From positions 1,238,001 to 1,302,000 of the forward strand of contig AP018172.1 in the NCBI GenBank assembly GCA_002368175.1: DNA of 64,000 bases, read 5' to 3'. The notes beneath the pieces were generated by a model. The model worked only from the letters and a program-made list of their open reading frames with translations, did no database searches and was not told where the DNA came from. The DNA comes from Calothrix sp. NIES-2098. GTDB taxonomy: Bacteria; Cyanobacteriota; Cyanobacteriia; Cyanobacteriales; Nostocaceae. Shown in pieces: positions 35,096 through 43,976 of the stretch; position 1 is the stretch's first letter, and every line of letters starts with the position of its first letter. Both the position numbers and the translations under genes were made by a program.

Positions 35096-36718
35096 ATGCG
35101 TATCATGATGATTCAACCCAACTATCATTCTGGTGGTGCGGAAATTGCAGGTAATTGGCCGCCCAGTTGGGTTCCTTATGTTGGTGGAGCATTAAAACAG
35201 GCTGGCTTTACCAATATCCGCTTTGTTGATGCGATGACAGACTATATTCCTGATGATGTGTTAGCAGAAATTATCGCTAAATATCAACCGGATGTGGTGT
35301 TAGCAACGGCGATTACGCCGATGATTTATCAATCGCAAATAACATTACAAATTGTTAAACAAGTTTGCCCCAACGCCAAGACAATTATGGGTGGGGTTCA
35401 CCCTACCTATATGTACAATGAAGTGCTGAACGAAGCACCTTGGGTAGATTATATTATTCGCGGTGAAGGCGAAGAGATTACAGTTAATTTACTACGGGCG
35501 ATCGCTAATGGTACTGTTGAGAGCGATCGCCGGAATATTTTAGGTATTGCCTTCCTCGAAGATGGTAAAGTAGTCGCTACACCAGCCCATCCGCCAATTG
35601 CTGACCTAGATACCCTCACTCCAGATTGGGATCTCTTAGATTGGCAGAAATATATTTACACGCCTCTGAATGTGCGGGTAGCTGTGCCCAATTATGCTAG
35701 AGGATGCCCATTTACCTGTCGTTTTTGCTCTCAATGGAAATTCTGGCGCAAATATCGTTCTGGTTCTCCTAAGCGCTTTGTGGATGAAATTGAAATTTTG
35801 GTGAAAAAACACAAGGTAGGCTTTTTCATTCTTGCTGACGAAGAACCAACAATCAATAAACCGAAATTTATTGCGTTATGTAATGAATTAATCGAGCGCA
35901 ATTTGGGTGTTTATTGGGGAATTAATACCAGAGTCACAGATATTTTGCGCGATGAAAAAGAACTACCGCTTTACCGCAAAGCCGGACTAGTTCACGTTTC
36001 TTTAGGTACAGAAGCCGCAGCCCAATTAAAGTTAAATTTGTTCCGCAAAGAAACCACAATTGAACAAAACAAACGGGCAATTCAACTGTTAAAGCAAAAT
36101 GGGATGATTGCCGAAGCGCAATTTATTATGGGTTTAGAAAACGAAACCCCAGAGACAATCGAACAAACCTATAAAATGGCGCTAGATTGGAAACCAGACA
36201 TGGTGAACTGGAATATGTTTACCCCTTGGCCATTTTCGGAATTATTTCAGGAATTAGGCGATCGCGTCGAAGTACGAGATTATTCTCAATATAACTTTGT
36301 GACGCCCATCATGAAGCCAGAAGCAATGGAACGGGAAGATGTTCTCAAAGGCGTGTTGCGGAACTACGCCCGTTTCTATTTGCGTAAGACTATTGAATAT
36401 TGGTTTGTTAAAGATCCCTTTAAGCGGAAATATCTTTTAGGCTGCTTGAAAGCTTTTGCTCAAACTACCCTCAACAAACGCTTCTACAACCTGAAACGGG
36501 TGAAATATAAAGGGTTACACACCGAAATCGAGTTAGGTTTTGATGAGTCTAAGATTCTCACTCGTGAAGAAATTGCTAAACGCAAAGAACAACATCCAGA
36601 ATTGTCAGCGGATGTGAATTTTACTGGCAATATTGGCGATATTTCTGCTTGTGGCGCACCCAACGATCTACCAGAGTATCAAGGTGAAGAACAAGATGTG
36701 CCCAGCATGAAAATATAA
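35096..36718 (+). CDS. chlE: Anaerobic Mg-protoporphyrin IX monomethyl ester cyclase (BchE/ChlE-like)
   Basis: A B12-binding radical-SAM protein of about 540 residues. The start MRIMMIQPNYHSGGAEIAGNWPPSWVPYVGG is typical of BchE; residues 1-150 form the cobalamin-binding domain, and the radical-SAM cluster is in RGCPFTCRFCSQWKFW (about 201-216). ATG 35096 follows an AGGAAG site by six bases. BchE makes the fifth ring of chlorophyll without oxygen, whereas cyanobacteria normally use the oxygen-dependent AcsF. Clustering with heme oxygenase and hemN points to low-oxygen growth. It has not been shown that cyanobacterial BchE-like proteins perform this step, so the symbol is by similarity. Confidence 0.85.
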   Translation: MRIMMIQPNYHSGGAEIAGNWPPSWVPYVGGALKQAGFTNIRFVDAMTDYIPDDVLAEIIAKYQPDVVLATAITPMIYQSQITLQIVKQVCPNAKTIMGGVHPTYMYNEVLNEAPWVDYIIRGEGEEITVNLLRAIANGTVESDRRNILGIAFLEDGKVVATPAHPPIADLDTLTPDWDLLDWQKYIYTPLNVRVAVPNYARGCPFTCRFCSQWKFWRKYRSGSPKRFVDEIEILVKKHKVGFFILADEEPTINKPKFIALCNELIERNLGVYWGINTRVTDILRDEKELPLYRKAGLVHVSLGTEAAAQLKLNLFRKETTIEQNKRAIQLLKQNGMIAEAQFIMGLENETPETIEQTYKMALDWKPDMVNWNMFTPWPFSELFQELGDRVEVRDYSQYNFVTPIMKPEAMEREDVLKGVLRNYARFYLRKTIEYWFVKDPFKRKYLLGCLKAFAQTTLNKRFYNLKRVKYKGLHTEIELGFDESKILTREEIAKRKEQHPELSADVNFTGNIGDISACGAPNDLPEYQGEEQDVPSMKI

Positions 36719-36795
36719 GAAATGAGAAATAATTACTAATTCGTAATTATTAGGGATAGAGCAAGAGCTAATTAATGACGAATTACTTTGATTCT

Positions 36796-36821
36796 CCCAC
36801 ACCTGTAACTAAAGGTGTGGG
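36796..36821 (+). terminator. Intrinsic terminator of the tetrapyrrole cluster
   Basis: A nine-base perfect stem (CCCACACCT 36796-36804, AGGTGTGGG 36813-36821) with an eight-base loop, followed by ATTCTTATTT. It lies 80 bp after the last gene of the plus-strand cluster. Confidence 0.75.
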
Positions 36822-37035
36822 ATTCTTATTTCGCAAGGCTTTTAGTTGTGCTTTGTGAAAATTATTCGTGGCTTTGTATTTTGAGGAAAACACACGCTAT
36901 CTACAAAACCTGGGATAGTTTACACAAAGAATATTAGAGGTTGCAATGATATTTTTTCGTCGCGCATCAATTTCTCAAAATTCTCCTAGCAGCTTTGCTG
37001 GATGTCATACCCAGAAAGAGCAAGCTTTACTTGTG
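36822..37035. other. Short spacer before a convergent small gene
   Basis: With the terminator this makes a gap of about 320 bp after the cyclase gene. No further RNA or repeat is seen. Confidence 0.45.
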
Positions 37036-37296
37036 TTAAAACTGTAAAACAACATTTGACTCTAAAGGCATAATAGCGGTAGCAAAATGTGTGGTTTGGG
37101 TATCGGGGTTAACCCATTCTTTTACGAGTACAAACTCAGTCTCTGGGTCGTAAAATAAAACTGCTAAGGATATCTGACCTTCCCAGCAATAGTGGACGTT
37201 TCCATCCTTAGAGAAGTACACAGCACCTCTTCCATGTGCGTAGAAACCACGTAAGGCAGTCCTAGTAAGAGTATTCCAAGAAACATATTTCATCAT
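37036..37296 (-). CDS. Small hypothetical protein, about 86 residues
   Basis: I do not recognise the family. A GAGGTG ribosome binding site lies directly before paired ATGs (37296 or 37293; the second has the better spacing), so it is probably translated. The product is mixed and looks like a small folded domain of beta strands (AVYFSKDGNVHYCWEG; SLAVLFYDPETEFVLVKEWV), without signal peptide. Possibly a small cytoplasmic protein; no partner is evident. It is convergent with the tetrapyrrole cluster. Confidence 0.6.
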   Translation of the reverse strand: MMKYVSWNTLTRTALRGFYAHGRGAVYFSKDGNVHYCWEGQISLAVLFYDPETEFVLVKEWVNPDTQTTHFATAIMPLESNVVLQF

Positions 37297-37706
37297 GCCA
37301 CCTCGTAGACTAATATTTCATATCGCTTCATCCCAGATATACTTGCTAAAACATTGCCCATCCGTATAAAAACTGAGATTTGTAATATTTTTTTGTTGTG
37401 TCCGCTTTTTGGGAATTTAAGCCATTATCAACCTGATATTAAGCTGATGATTTCAACAGTCGAAAAGTAATTTTATTTTTTAATTAGCGAAAATAGTGAA
37501 GCGATCGCTCATCTCATGTCCGCCGCGAGTGGAACGCGGTAGAACGACGCAATCCCAAAACCTTTGCGATTGCTACCCTCCGGTCGCAATGACAAGTTTT
37601 TAAACAGACATGATATCAACCATACGTGTCAATTTAAGCTAAAAATAGCTTGACGCTTGGCTTCCTCACCCACATAGGAATAAATTCTTATGCTAATAGC
37701 GGATGA
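37297..37706. repeat. Intergenic region holding a dispersed repeat
   Basis: At about 37515-37600 lies a GC-richer block with short inverted arms, CCGCG-7-CGCGG and TTGCGA-14-TCGCAA (TTGCGATTGCTACCCTCC, then GGTCGCAATGAC). It resembles dispersed repeats I know from other Nostoc-type genomes. The rest is AT-rich filler. Confidence 0.5.
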
Positions 37707-38948
37707 TTAAGTAAGGGAAATTTTTTTAGTAATTGCAATACAACCAGCTACTACAAAAAAAGCAAACTCCGCTAAGAGAAATGCTCCTAATGATGTGATG
37801 ATTGACTGTTTGATTAAAATTGATACTAAAGCAGTAGCTCCAGCAATGCCGCTAAAATATAAGCCAGTAGCTAAACCCGCTTGATGATAGAGTACTTTTC
37901 CTAAGCAGAAGGGAATCATACTCACAAAAATGAAGCCAAAACTCACGCCAAAAGCTACGATAAAACCTACAACGAATGAGTCGATATCGTTTAACAATGC
38001 TAGCCCCATTAAGCCTGTCATTGTGCCTAAGCCAAGTAGCATTGCTTTATTAGCGCCTATTTGTGCTGTCCATTCTCCTAAAATCATAGAAGCGATCGCT
38101 GCTACTATAAGTATGCCAGAGGTAATAAATTCTAATCTAATACCAGGAAATTGAAGTTGTAATTCTTGAGGAAATAAAGACATTAATAGATTTATTTCTA
38201 ATCCTGTTCCCAAACCAACTACAAAAATTAAAATTAATAATAACGTAGGAGTATTAGCTGGAATCTCATCATTGAGAGGATAAGGCTTTAAGGTATGAAA
38301 GGGAGTTAACGATCGCAAAATATATCCTCCCATAATCAAGGCGATCGCTCCCAACAAGAAAGTCATGGATGCACCAATATTTTTGATAAAAATATTCAAT
38401 ACAGGAGCAATGGCTCCGATGAATGCAAATACAAATACTAAAACAGCATTTGCTTGAGGTAATTCGGTTACAGGTACGAACTGGGTTAATAATGCGATCG
38501 CTGGGGCGCGAAAAATAATGATGGCTATTACCCACATAGTCATTAGCGCGGGTACTAACCAACGGATGCCTCCTGTTAAATTCTGTTCTACTAACAGAGA
38601 GACAATTACAAAAATCGTACCTGCAAGCGTTACCCCGACACTAATCATGGGTAAGCGATTACCGAAACGCTGTTGAATGCGATCGGAAAATTGCCCAATG
38701 AAGGGTTCGATAACTGTAGCAAGTAACCCTTGCATTATTCCCAACCAACCTGCTAATTCTACAAATTCCAGCTTTTGTAAAATTTTTGGTTGATAGAAAC
38801 TATAAGCCATCCAACTAAAGATAATTCCAGCCTCTAAAGCAGCTAATCCCCAAACTTGTCGCCATAAAATCCCCGGACGGGAATCGAAAGAGTTAACCAT
38901 ACATAACTTTGCCTTACTTGCTTGCATTAGTGGTGCGATTGATCGCAA
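37707..38948 (-). CDS. Major facilitator superfamily transporter
   Basis: About 12 predicted membrane segments over 413 residues, with the loop-2 motif of the superfamily (GQFSDRIQQRFGNRLP, the GX3DRxGRR-like region). It is most like the sugar/SLC45-type MFS proteins in having a long first part, but the cargo cannot be deduced. The start may be ATG 38900 (MVNSFDSRPGILWRQVWGLA), since the first 16 residues up to that point are not membrane-like. No operon partner is near. Confidence 0.8.
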   Translation of the reverse strand: MRSIAPLMQASKAKLCMVNSFDSRPGILWRQVWGLAALEAGIIFSWMAYSFYQPKILQKLEFVELAGWLGIMQGLLATVIEPFIGQFSDRIQQRFGNRLPMISVGVTLAGTIFVIVSLLVEQNLTGGIRWLVPALMTMWVIAIIIFRAPAIALLTQFVPVTELPQANAVLVFVFAFIGAIAPVLNIFIKNIGASMTFLLGAIALIMGGYILRSLTPFHTLKPYPLNDEIPANTPTLLLILIFVVGLGTGLEINLLMSLFPQELQLQFPGIRLEFITSGILIVAAIASMILGEWTAQIGANKAMLLGLGTMTGLMGLALLNDIDSFVVGFIVAFGVSFGFIFVSMIPFCLGKVLYHQAGLATGLYFSGIAGATALVSILIKQSIITSLGAFLLAEFAFFVVAGCIAITKKISLT

Positions 38949-39857
38949 CTCTGCTCAAAAAATGGCACGAACAATTGCATAATGCAGAGGTCGCAAACCA
39001 CAGATTAATTACTACTTAGCTTGAGCTTTGAGGAAATATGCACTCCCCAAACTAAAAACCTATCGTTTGCTAATAACGCACAAACAACTCATCTGATAAG
39101 CCATTCTCTTTTGCTGATGAAAAAGTAGTAGTTTCACTTGAGATGTTGTTGATAACACTTTCACCACATAGCAGCCATTGGTAAAATTTTCCTATTATTA
39201 AAAAACTGATATCTTTATATCTTATAATCCGTGTAGCCGATCCACCTGAGGGTTTATCCCCATTTACCAAGTATAAATATTCAGCAAATTCGAGTATAAA
39301 TTTTTAAGTTATCAGTATTTATTAATTCGACTAGCAGCTTTTTCTCAACCATAACTTTTAGGGATTTGCTGCTAGTTTTAAACAGTTTAAGTAGATAAGT
39401 ATGAATATGTATTTATTGCTTGATGTCAGTTATTTCTGCTTCCAGCAACATTACAGTGATGTTTCAGTTTGCTATGAGACGGTTAGCAGTCACATAACTT
39501 GCTAAACTAGCATCGACTGTTGTTGAATTTGCTAATTTACCAAACTTGAGGGAAATACCAGTTAGCTACAATCTTCGGAGATCGCGCAAATCAACATACC
39601 CGCTGCATCTACAAAACAGTCCGAAAGTCTATAATACAAGCTGTTTGAATGCCTCGTAACGCTATTATGCTACTTGGATGAGCGCTAGCCAACTTTACAT
39701 GACTATGATTTTTGCTACCTACTGTTGCACCCATCAAGTTATCAGACTATAAAGTGTCAACGCCTTAACATTTGGCAGTAAGTTAGGAATTTTGAGTATT
39801 TTACTGATTAACTCACTATCATAATTATCTTTATTATCCATTCAACAGGAGGAGGCA
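38949..39857. other. Intergenic region upstream of the metal-binding lipoprotein gene
   Basis: About 900 bp. A 66-codon frame on the minus strand (39070-39270) starts with TTG and shows no family similarity I recognise, so I do not call it. Complementary CTAGCAGC / GCTGCTAG blocks lie at 39331-39338 and 39368-39375. The right end carries the promoter and the AGGAGG ribosome binding site of the plus-strand gene. Confidence 0.4.
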
Positions 39858-40850
39858 ATGTCAAAAAACATACTAAATATTAATTTAGTGCCTGTTGTTT
39901 CACTCGTACTGGCGATGGGAACTGTAGGGTGTGTCAACCAAGCTTCAAGCACTTCATTTACTCAAACCACTACTAGAGTTAATTATAATCTTCCGCGAGT
40001 CGTTGCTACAACAAGTATAATATGTGACTTTGCTAAACAAATTGCTCAGAATACAGTTAACCTTACCTGCTTGATTCCTCCAGGTGTAGACCCCCATCTT
40101 TATCAGCCAAAGCCAGAAGATCGCAAAGCTATAGAACAAGCTAATCTGATTCTTTATAACGGCTATAATTTGGAACCAGGATTAATTAGGCTAATTAAAG
40201 CCACTAAAAGCACTGCGCCTAAAATTGCGGTTGCGCCACTTGCAGTACCCAAACCTCAAAAATTTCGGGAAGATGGCAATATAGTCACCGACCCTCACAT
40301 CTGGCACAATGTCAAGAATGCGATCGCAATGGTGAAAGTAATTAGCAGCAACTTGAGCAAGTTAGATTCCAGCAATGCCCAAACTTATAGCAGCAATCAG
40401 ATAAAAATTAACAACGAACTCACCCAACTAAATCGCTGGATTGAGTCCAGAATCGCTAGTATTCCGACTAATAAACGCACATTAGTCACCCCTCATAATG
40501 GTATGAGCTATTACACTCAAGCTTACGGTCTTTCATTAGTAGGAACTTTAGAAGGTGTCAGCACCAAAGAAAGACCAACAAGTACTCAAGTAAAAAATTT
40601 GGCGAAAAGCATTCAAAAAACCAAAGTCCCGACAGTTTTTCCTGAGACAGCAATTAACTCTGATGTTTTTCAGGCTGTAGCTGGAGAAACTACAGTCAAA
40701 GTTTCTGAAAGAAGGCTTTACACTGATGGGTTAGGAGAAGCGGGAAGCGCGGGAGAAACCTATCGAAAAATGATGGCAGCTAATACGCGCACAATTGTCG
40801 AAGGTTTGGGAGGAACTTACCTGATATTTGAACCGAAAACTTCAAATTAG
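39858..40850 (+). CDS. Metal ABC transporter substrate-binding lipoprotein (Zn/Mn, ZnuA/MntC type)
   Basis: A 330-residue protein with a lipobox (MGTVGC) after a short hydrophobic start, so it is anchored at the outer face of the cytoplasmic membrane. The cluster A-1 metal ligands are visible: His in GVDPHLYQPKPED, His in DPHIWHN, and Glu in VFPETAIN, with a distal Asp expected near the end. These proteins deliver Zn2+ or Mn2+ to an ABC permease. No permease or ATPase gene is adjacent, so it works with a transporter encoded elsewhere. AGGAGGAG lies directly before ATG 39858. Confidence 0.88.
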   Translation: MSKNILNINLVPVVSLVLAMGTVGCVNQASSTSFTQTTTRVNYNLPRVVATTSIICDFAKQIAQNTVNLTCLIPPGVDPHLYQPKPEDRKAIEQANLILYNGYNLEPGLIRLIKATKSTAPKIAVAPLAVPKPQKFREDGNIVTDPHIWHNVKNAIAMVKVISSNLSKLDSSNAQTYSSNQIKINNELTQLNRWIESRIASIPTNKRTLVTPHNGMSYYTQAYGLSLVGTLEGVSTKERPTSTQVKNLAKSIQKTKVPTVFPETAINSDVFQAVAGETTVKVSERRLYTDGLGEAGSAGETYRKMMAANTRTIVEGLGGTYLIFEPKTSN

Positions 40851-40893
40851 TGCTAGCAGGCTAAAGATTTTGTAGTTGTTCGCGATTATTTGT

Positions 40894-41691
40894 CTAATCT
40901 TGTAAGTCAAATATTTCGGATATTAGTTGCTCAAAAGTTCCCGAATTATCATATTTAGCAGTGAGGCGTTTATATTTGTTGGGAGGAAAGAATTTACCAG
41001 CTATAATCTCAAATGCTTCTCCCAATTTCAGTTTTTCGGGAATATTCACAACAACACCACCAGGTAAAAAGAATGTCTTGTTTTTACCTACGGTTGGGTC
41101 TAATAAAAGTTCGTGAATTTCTTCAGGTTGGGAAATGTTTAAATTAGGTGCGATCGCTTGTTTTGTACCAATCCAATTTCCTGCTAAAGTTTCTATCTCT
41201 GTGCCCATCGCAGGCATTTCTGGAAACCTAACTGAATTTTCGAGTATATATAAAATTCTCTCTAAATCGCCAGTTTCCGTATAAATACTTCCAATGCTGG
41301 TATTCCAATCTTCATGCTTCAGAAATAATTCAACGGAGAAACTGCATCCCGTTTCTAGCTTTTTATAAAACCAAGCATTAGCACCGTAATCTACAAGCAC
41401 AACTGCTCTTTTAGATGGGTTAGCTGGATGTAATAATCCATCAGGCAGGTTACAAGTTTGCTTATCAATCAGCCATTGCTTTTCTAGAGTAGTTCCATCA
41501 GGCGAAGGAAATTGATTGGTGTGAGTAATTACTGTTCGATCGGCGTTTGCCCGCAAATTCCTGATACCTTGTGATGATTTAATAACTTCTTTTGTAGGAG
41601 AGTAGACAGTCCATGTACCATACATAGAACTGCCCTCTGTAGTTACAAATCCAAATAGTTTTTGCCAATGTTGCTCTTGTAGATGCGACAT
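40894..41691 (-). CDS. DUF3598 family protein
   Basis: A soluble 265-residue protein. NQFPSPDGTTLEKQWLIDKQTCNLPDGLLHP is a recognisable DUF3598 block; the second half repeats a similar beta-rich arrangement (FFLPGGVVVNIPEKLKLGEAFEIIAGKFF). DUF3598 members are a cyanobacterial and algal lipocalin-like family of unknown function. It is convergent with the metal-binding gene and precedes, on the same strand, no other gene. Confidence 0.75.
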   Translation of the reverse strand: MSHLQEQHWQKLFGFVTTEGSSMYGTWTVYSPTKEVIKSSQGIRNLRANADRTVITHTNQFPSPDGTTLEKQWLIDKQTCNLPDGLLHPANPSKRAVVLVDYGANAWFYKKLETGCSFSVELFLKHEDWNTSIGSIYTETGDLERILYILENSVRFPEMPAMGTEIETLAGNWIGTKQAIAPNLNISQPEEIHELLLDPTVGKNKTFFLPGGVVVNIPEKLKLGEAFEIIAGKFFPPNKYKRLTAKYDNSGTFEQLISEIFDLQD

Positions 41692-41724
41692 TTTATTAAC
41701 TAAATCTGCAAATCACAGTCACAG

Positions 41725-42096
41725 TTACTCAGTTTCAGTTTCAATCAAAACAGTAACGGCAGCAACTGCAATCAACATTTCGTCATTTTTATCGTTGAGT
41801 GAAGCAATTGCCCGTCCTTGAACTATCATCCCACCAGACTCGACTTTGAGAGTTTTGCGACCAAAAGGCAGTACAGCTAAGACTTCCTCATGACGTACTT
41901 GTTCTGGGTATGGTACTGCTACCTGGACTTCCACAATCATCTCATTGGGGTCACTTAAACCAGCTACTTCCCAAACACCAGGTAAAGCGTTGTTAGCGAT
42001 CGCATTACGTACCGCCCTAGCTGCTGCTACTGTCGGTTCCTGTCCGTGCTGATCGATTCCCATTCCCATCTCGATAATCAAACGTTTTAGCGCCAC
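41725..42096 (-). CDS. Lin0512 family protein
   Basis: About 123 residues. KRLIIEMGMGIDQHGQEPTVAAARAVRNAI matches the Lin0512 family (PF09585), small proteins of unknown function. I place the start at GTG 42096, since GAGG lies five bases before it. The frame stays open upstream to 42357 through an array of 21-bp repeats (encoding IELHRPT-type heptads), but that may be mere fortuitous openness because 21 is a multiple of three. If translated, the repeat would add 80 residues. Confidence 0.75.
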   Translation of the reverse strand: MALKRLIIEMGMGIDQHGQEPTVAAARAVRNAIANNALPGVWEVAGLSDPNEMIVEVQVAVPYPEQVRHEEVLAVLPFGRKTLKVESGGMIVQGRAIASLNDKNDEMLIAVAAVTVLIETETE

Positions 42097-42150
42097 AGCC
42101 ACCTCTGGGAGATTTTGCTCATTTGTTATTTCCCTTGGATTAATTGTTGC

Positions 42151-42360
42151 AGGTCGATGCAACTCAATTGCAGGTCGATGCAATTCAATTGTCGGGCGAT
42201 ACAACTCAATTGTCAGGCGATGCAATTCAATTGTCAGGCGATGCAACTCAATTGTCGGGCGATGCAATTCAATTGTTAGGCGATGCAATTTAATTGTCGG
42301 GCGATGCAATTCAATTGTTACCGGATACAATCGCATTGTCACCCGATGCAATCGCATTCA
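42151..42360. repeat. Tandem repeat, ten 21-bp units
   Basis: Ten consecutive units of 21 bp, of the type AGGCGATGCAATTCAATTGT plus one base, with units starting at 42151, 42172, 42193 and so on up to 42340. They vary at a few fixed positions (AGG/CGG, GATG/GATA, AACT/AATT). They share a GGTCGATGCA core with the six-unit array at 3752-3877. No spacer sequence separates the units, so this is not a CRISPR array. Confidence 0.9.
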
Positions 42361-42424
42361 AGAACATTTGCATCCACTGCTAACCAGAAGTTGACAGAAC
42401 TTTCAAACCAATGACCAATAACCA

Positions 42425-43444
42425 ATGACAATCAATCGCCGCAAATTTCTTACCAGCTTTGGACTAGCTACCTTAGCCACTCAGTTACAACCATTGATTG
42501 CCCAAGGTCAATTATCGCCCCAAACTATTCTGAAGCCACCTCGCTTGCAAATAGGGGATACTGTTGGATTAATTGCGCCTGCCGGCATCGTCGATCCTGA
42601 AGATATCGCAGCCGCCCAGCGTAACTTTGCAGATTTAGGTTTAAAAGTCAAATTAGGGAAACATATTTTAAATCGTTATGGCTATTTAGCGGGGAAAGAT
42701 AGCGATCGCGCTGCGGACTTAAACGCGATGTTTGCAGATCGATCTGTGAAAGCAATTATTGCCATGCGCGGTGGCTGGGGCTGTAATCGTATCTTACCTT
42801 TACTCAACTACCCTCGTATTCGCGCTCATCCCAAAATCTTGATCGGGTACAGCGATATTACTTCTCTATTATTAGCAATCAACGCCCGCAGCCGATTAAT
42901 TACTTTTCACGGCCCGGTTGCTACTTCTACTTGGAATCAGTTTACAGTCGATTACGTTAAGCGCATCCTATTTGCTGGAGAAGCGGTGACAATGCAAAAT
43001 CCTCCCACTCAAGAAGTGCAAATCTCCACCATTGCACCGGGGAAAGCTAGAGGTAAACTTGTGGGTGGTAACTTATCAGTATTAACAGCAATGGTAGGTT
43101 CGCCTTATCTACCTGCATGGAATCAAAGCATTCTATTTATAGAAGAAATCGGCGAAGATGTGTATCGTGTAGACCGGATGTTGACTCAGTTAAAAAATGC
43201 AGGGATACTGAATCGCATTGCTGGCTTGATTTTTGGACAATGCACGAATTGTAGCTTAGGCGATGCACCAAATTTTACTTTAACGCAAGTATTGCAAGAT
43301 CATATACTCCCCTTAAACATTCCCGCCTGGTACGGTTCTGCGATCGGTCATATTAAAGATAAATTCACCTTGCCAGTGGGCGTACAAGTAGAAATCGATG
43401 CCAATACCGGGATAATACAATTGTTAGAGCCAGCTGTCAGTTGA
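42425..43444 (+). CDS. LD-carboxypeptidase (peptidase S66), Tat-exported
   Basis: Cleaves the L,D-bond in muropeptides during peptidoglycan recycling. The N-terminus has a twin-arginine signal (INRRKFLTSFGLATLATQL). The serine of the S66 triad is in ILIGYSDITSLLLAI (about residue 141), the glutamate in ILFIEEIGEDVYRVD and the histidine in GSAIGHIKDKFTLPVG. The length of 339 is normal. An exported S66 enzyme is unlike the cytoplasmic LdcA of E. coli, so it may act on wall fragments outside. ATG 42425 follows short heptamer repeats (ACCAATGACCAATA). Confidence 0.9.
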   Translation: MTINRRKFLTSFGLATLATQLQPLIAQGQLSPQTILKPPRLQIGDTVGLIAPAGIVDPEDIAAAQRNFADLGLKVKLGKHILNRYGYLAGKDSDRAADLNAMFADRSVKAIIAMRGGWGCNRILPLLNYPRIRAHPKILIGYSDITSLLLAINARSRLITFHGPVATSTWNQFTVDYVKRILFAGEAVTMQNPPTQEVQISTIAPGKARGKLVGGNLSVLTAMVGSPYLPAWNQSILFIEEIGEDVYRVDRMLTQLKNAGILNRIAGLIFGQCTNCSLGDAPNFTLTQVLQDHILPLNIPAWYGSAIGHIKDKFTLPVGVQVEIDANTGIIQLLEPAVS

Positions 43445-43976
43445 TATTAAGTTATTCACTTACACAAATAAGCGCGATTTAAATAAGGAAAATATAAAAT
43501 TTAGGTATTTGAAGTGTGAATAGCTTTACCAAATTTTCATCTTCATCATTCAAAACTAGTGATTTTCAGCTTCTGAGTAGATTGTGAAAAAACTAGCCAT
43601 TCTGGCTGCTGCTTACGTAAGTTATGTTTTATCCTTTGATTAGGGATTCTAGACTGTAGCTATCTAAATATTTATGGTTAAATAGCCATATCGAAAGACT
43701 GCTGCAATACATAAACCATATTTTATTAGTTCAATATTTTGGACATGAAGTAACTGCTCAATATAATACTCAAATCACAAAGAATGTTTTAAAAGTCTAA
43801 TATTGCTCCTTCAAGTTATTACCAATGAATCTAATCTCTCGGTAGAAGTCTTTTCTACCCTGCCATAAAAACTTAAAAAATCTGTTTTCAAAAAATCATT
43901 TTCTAACCGACTTTGAGGATGCAATACTTGCGTCTTCAAAAACTTATTTTGCCAAATTTAGAAAATCAATAGTCTT
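43445..43976. other. Intergenic region upstream of the tandem RTX genes
   Basis: About 530 bp of AT-rich DNA. It carries the promoter of the first RTX gene; I see no clear box, hairpin or RNA gene. Confidence 0.45.

Noticed and set aside
39070..39270. A 66-codon minus-strand frame
   Set aside because: TTG start without ribosome binding site, no recognisable family, no conserved neighbour; cannot be supported as a gene.
42151..42360. Regularly spaced repeat that could look like a CRISPR array
   Set aside because: The 21-bp units are directly adjacent with no unique spacers, and no cas genes are in the window.
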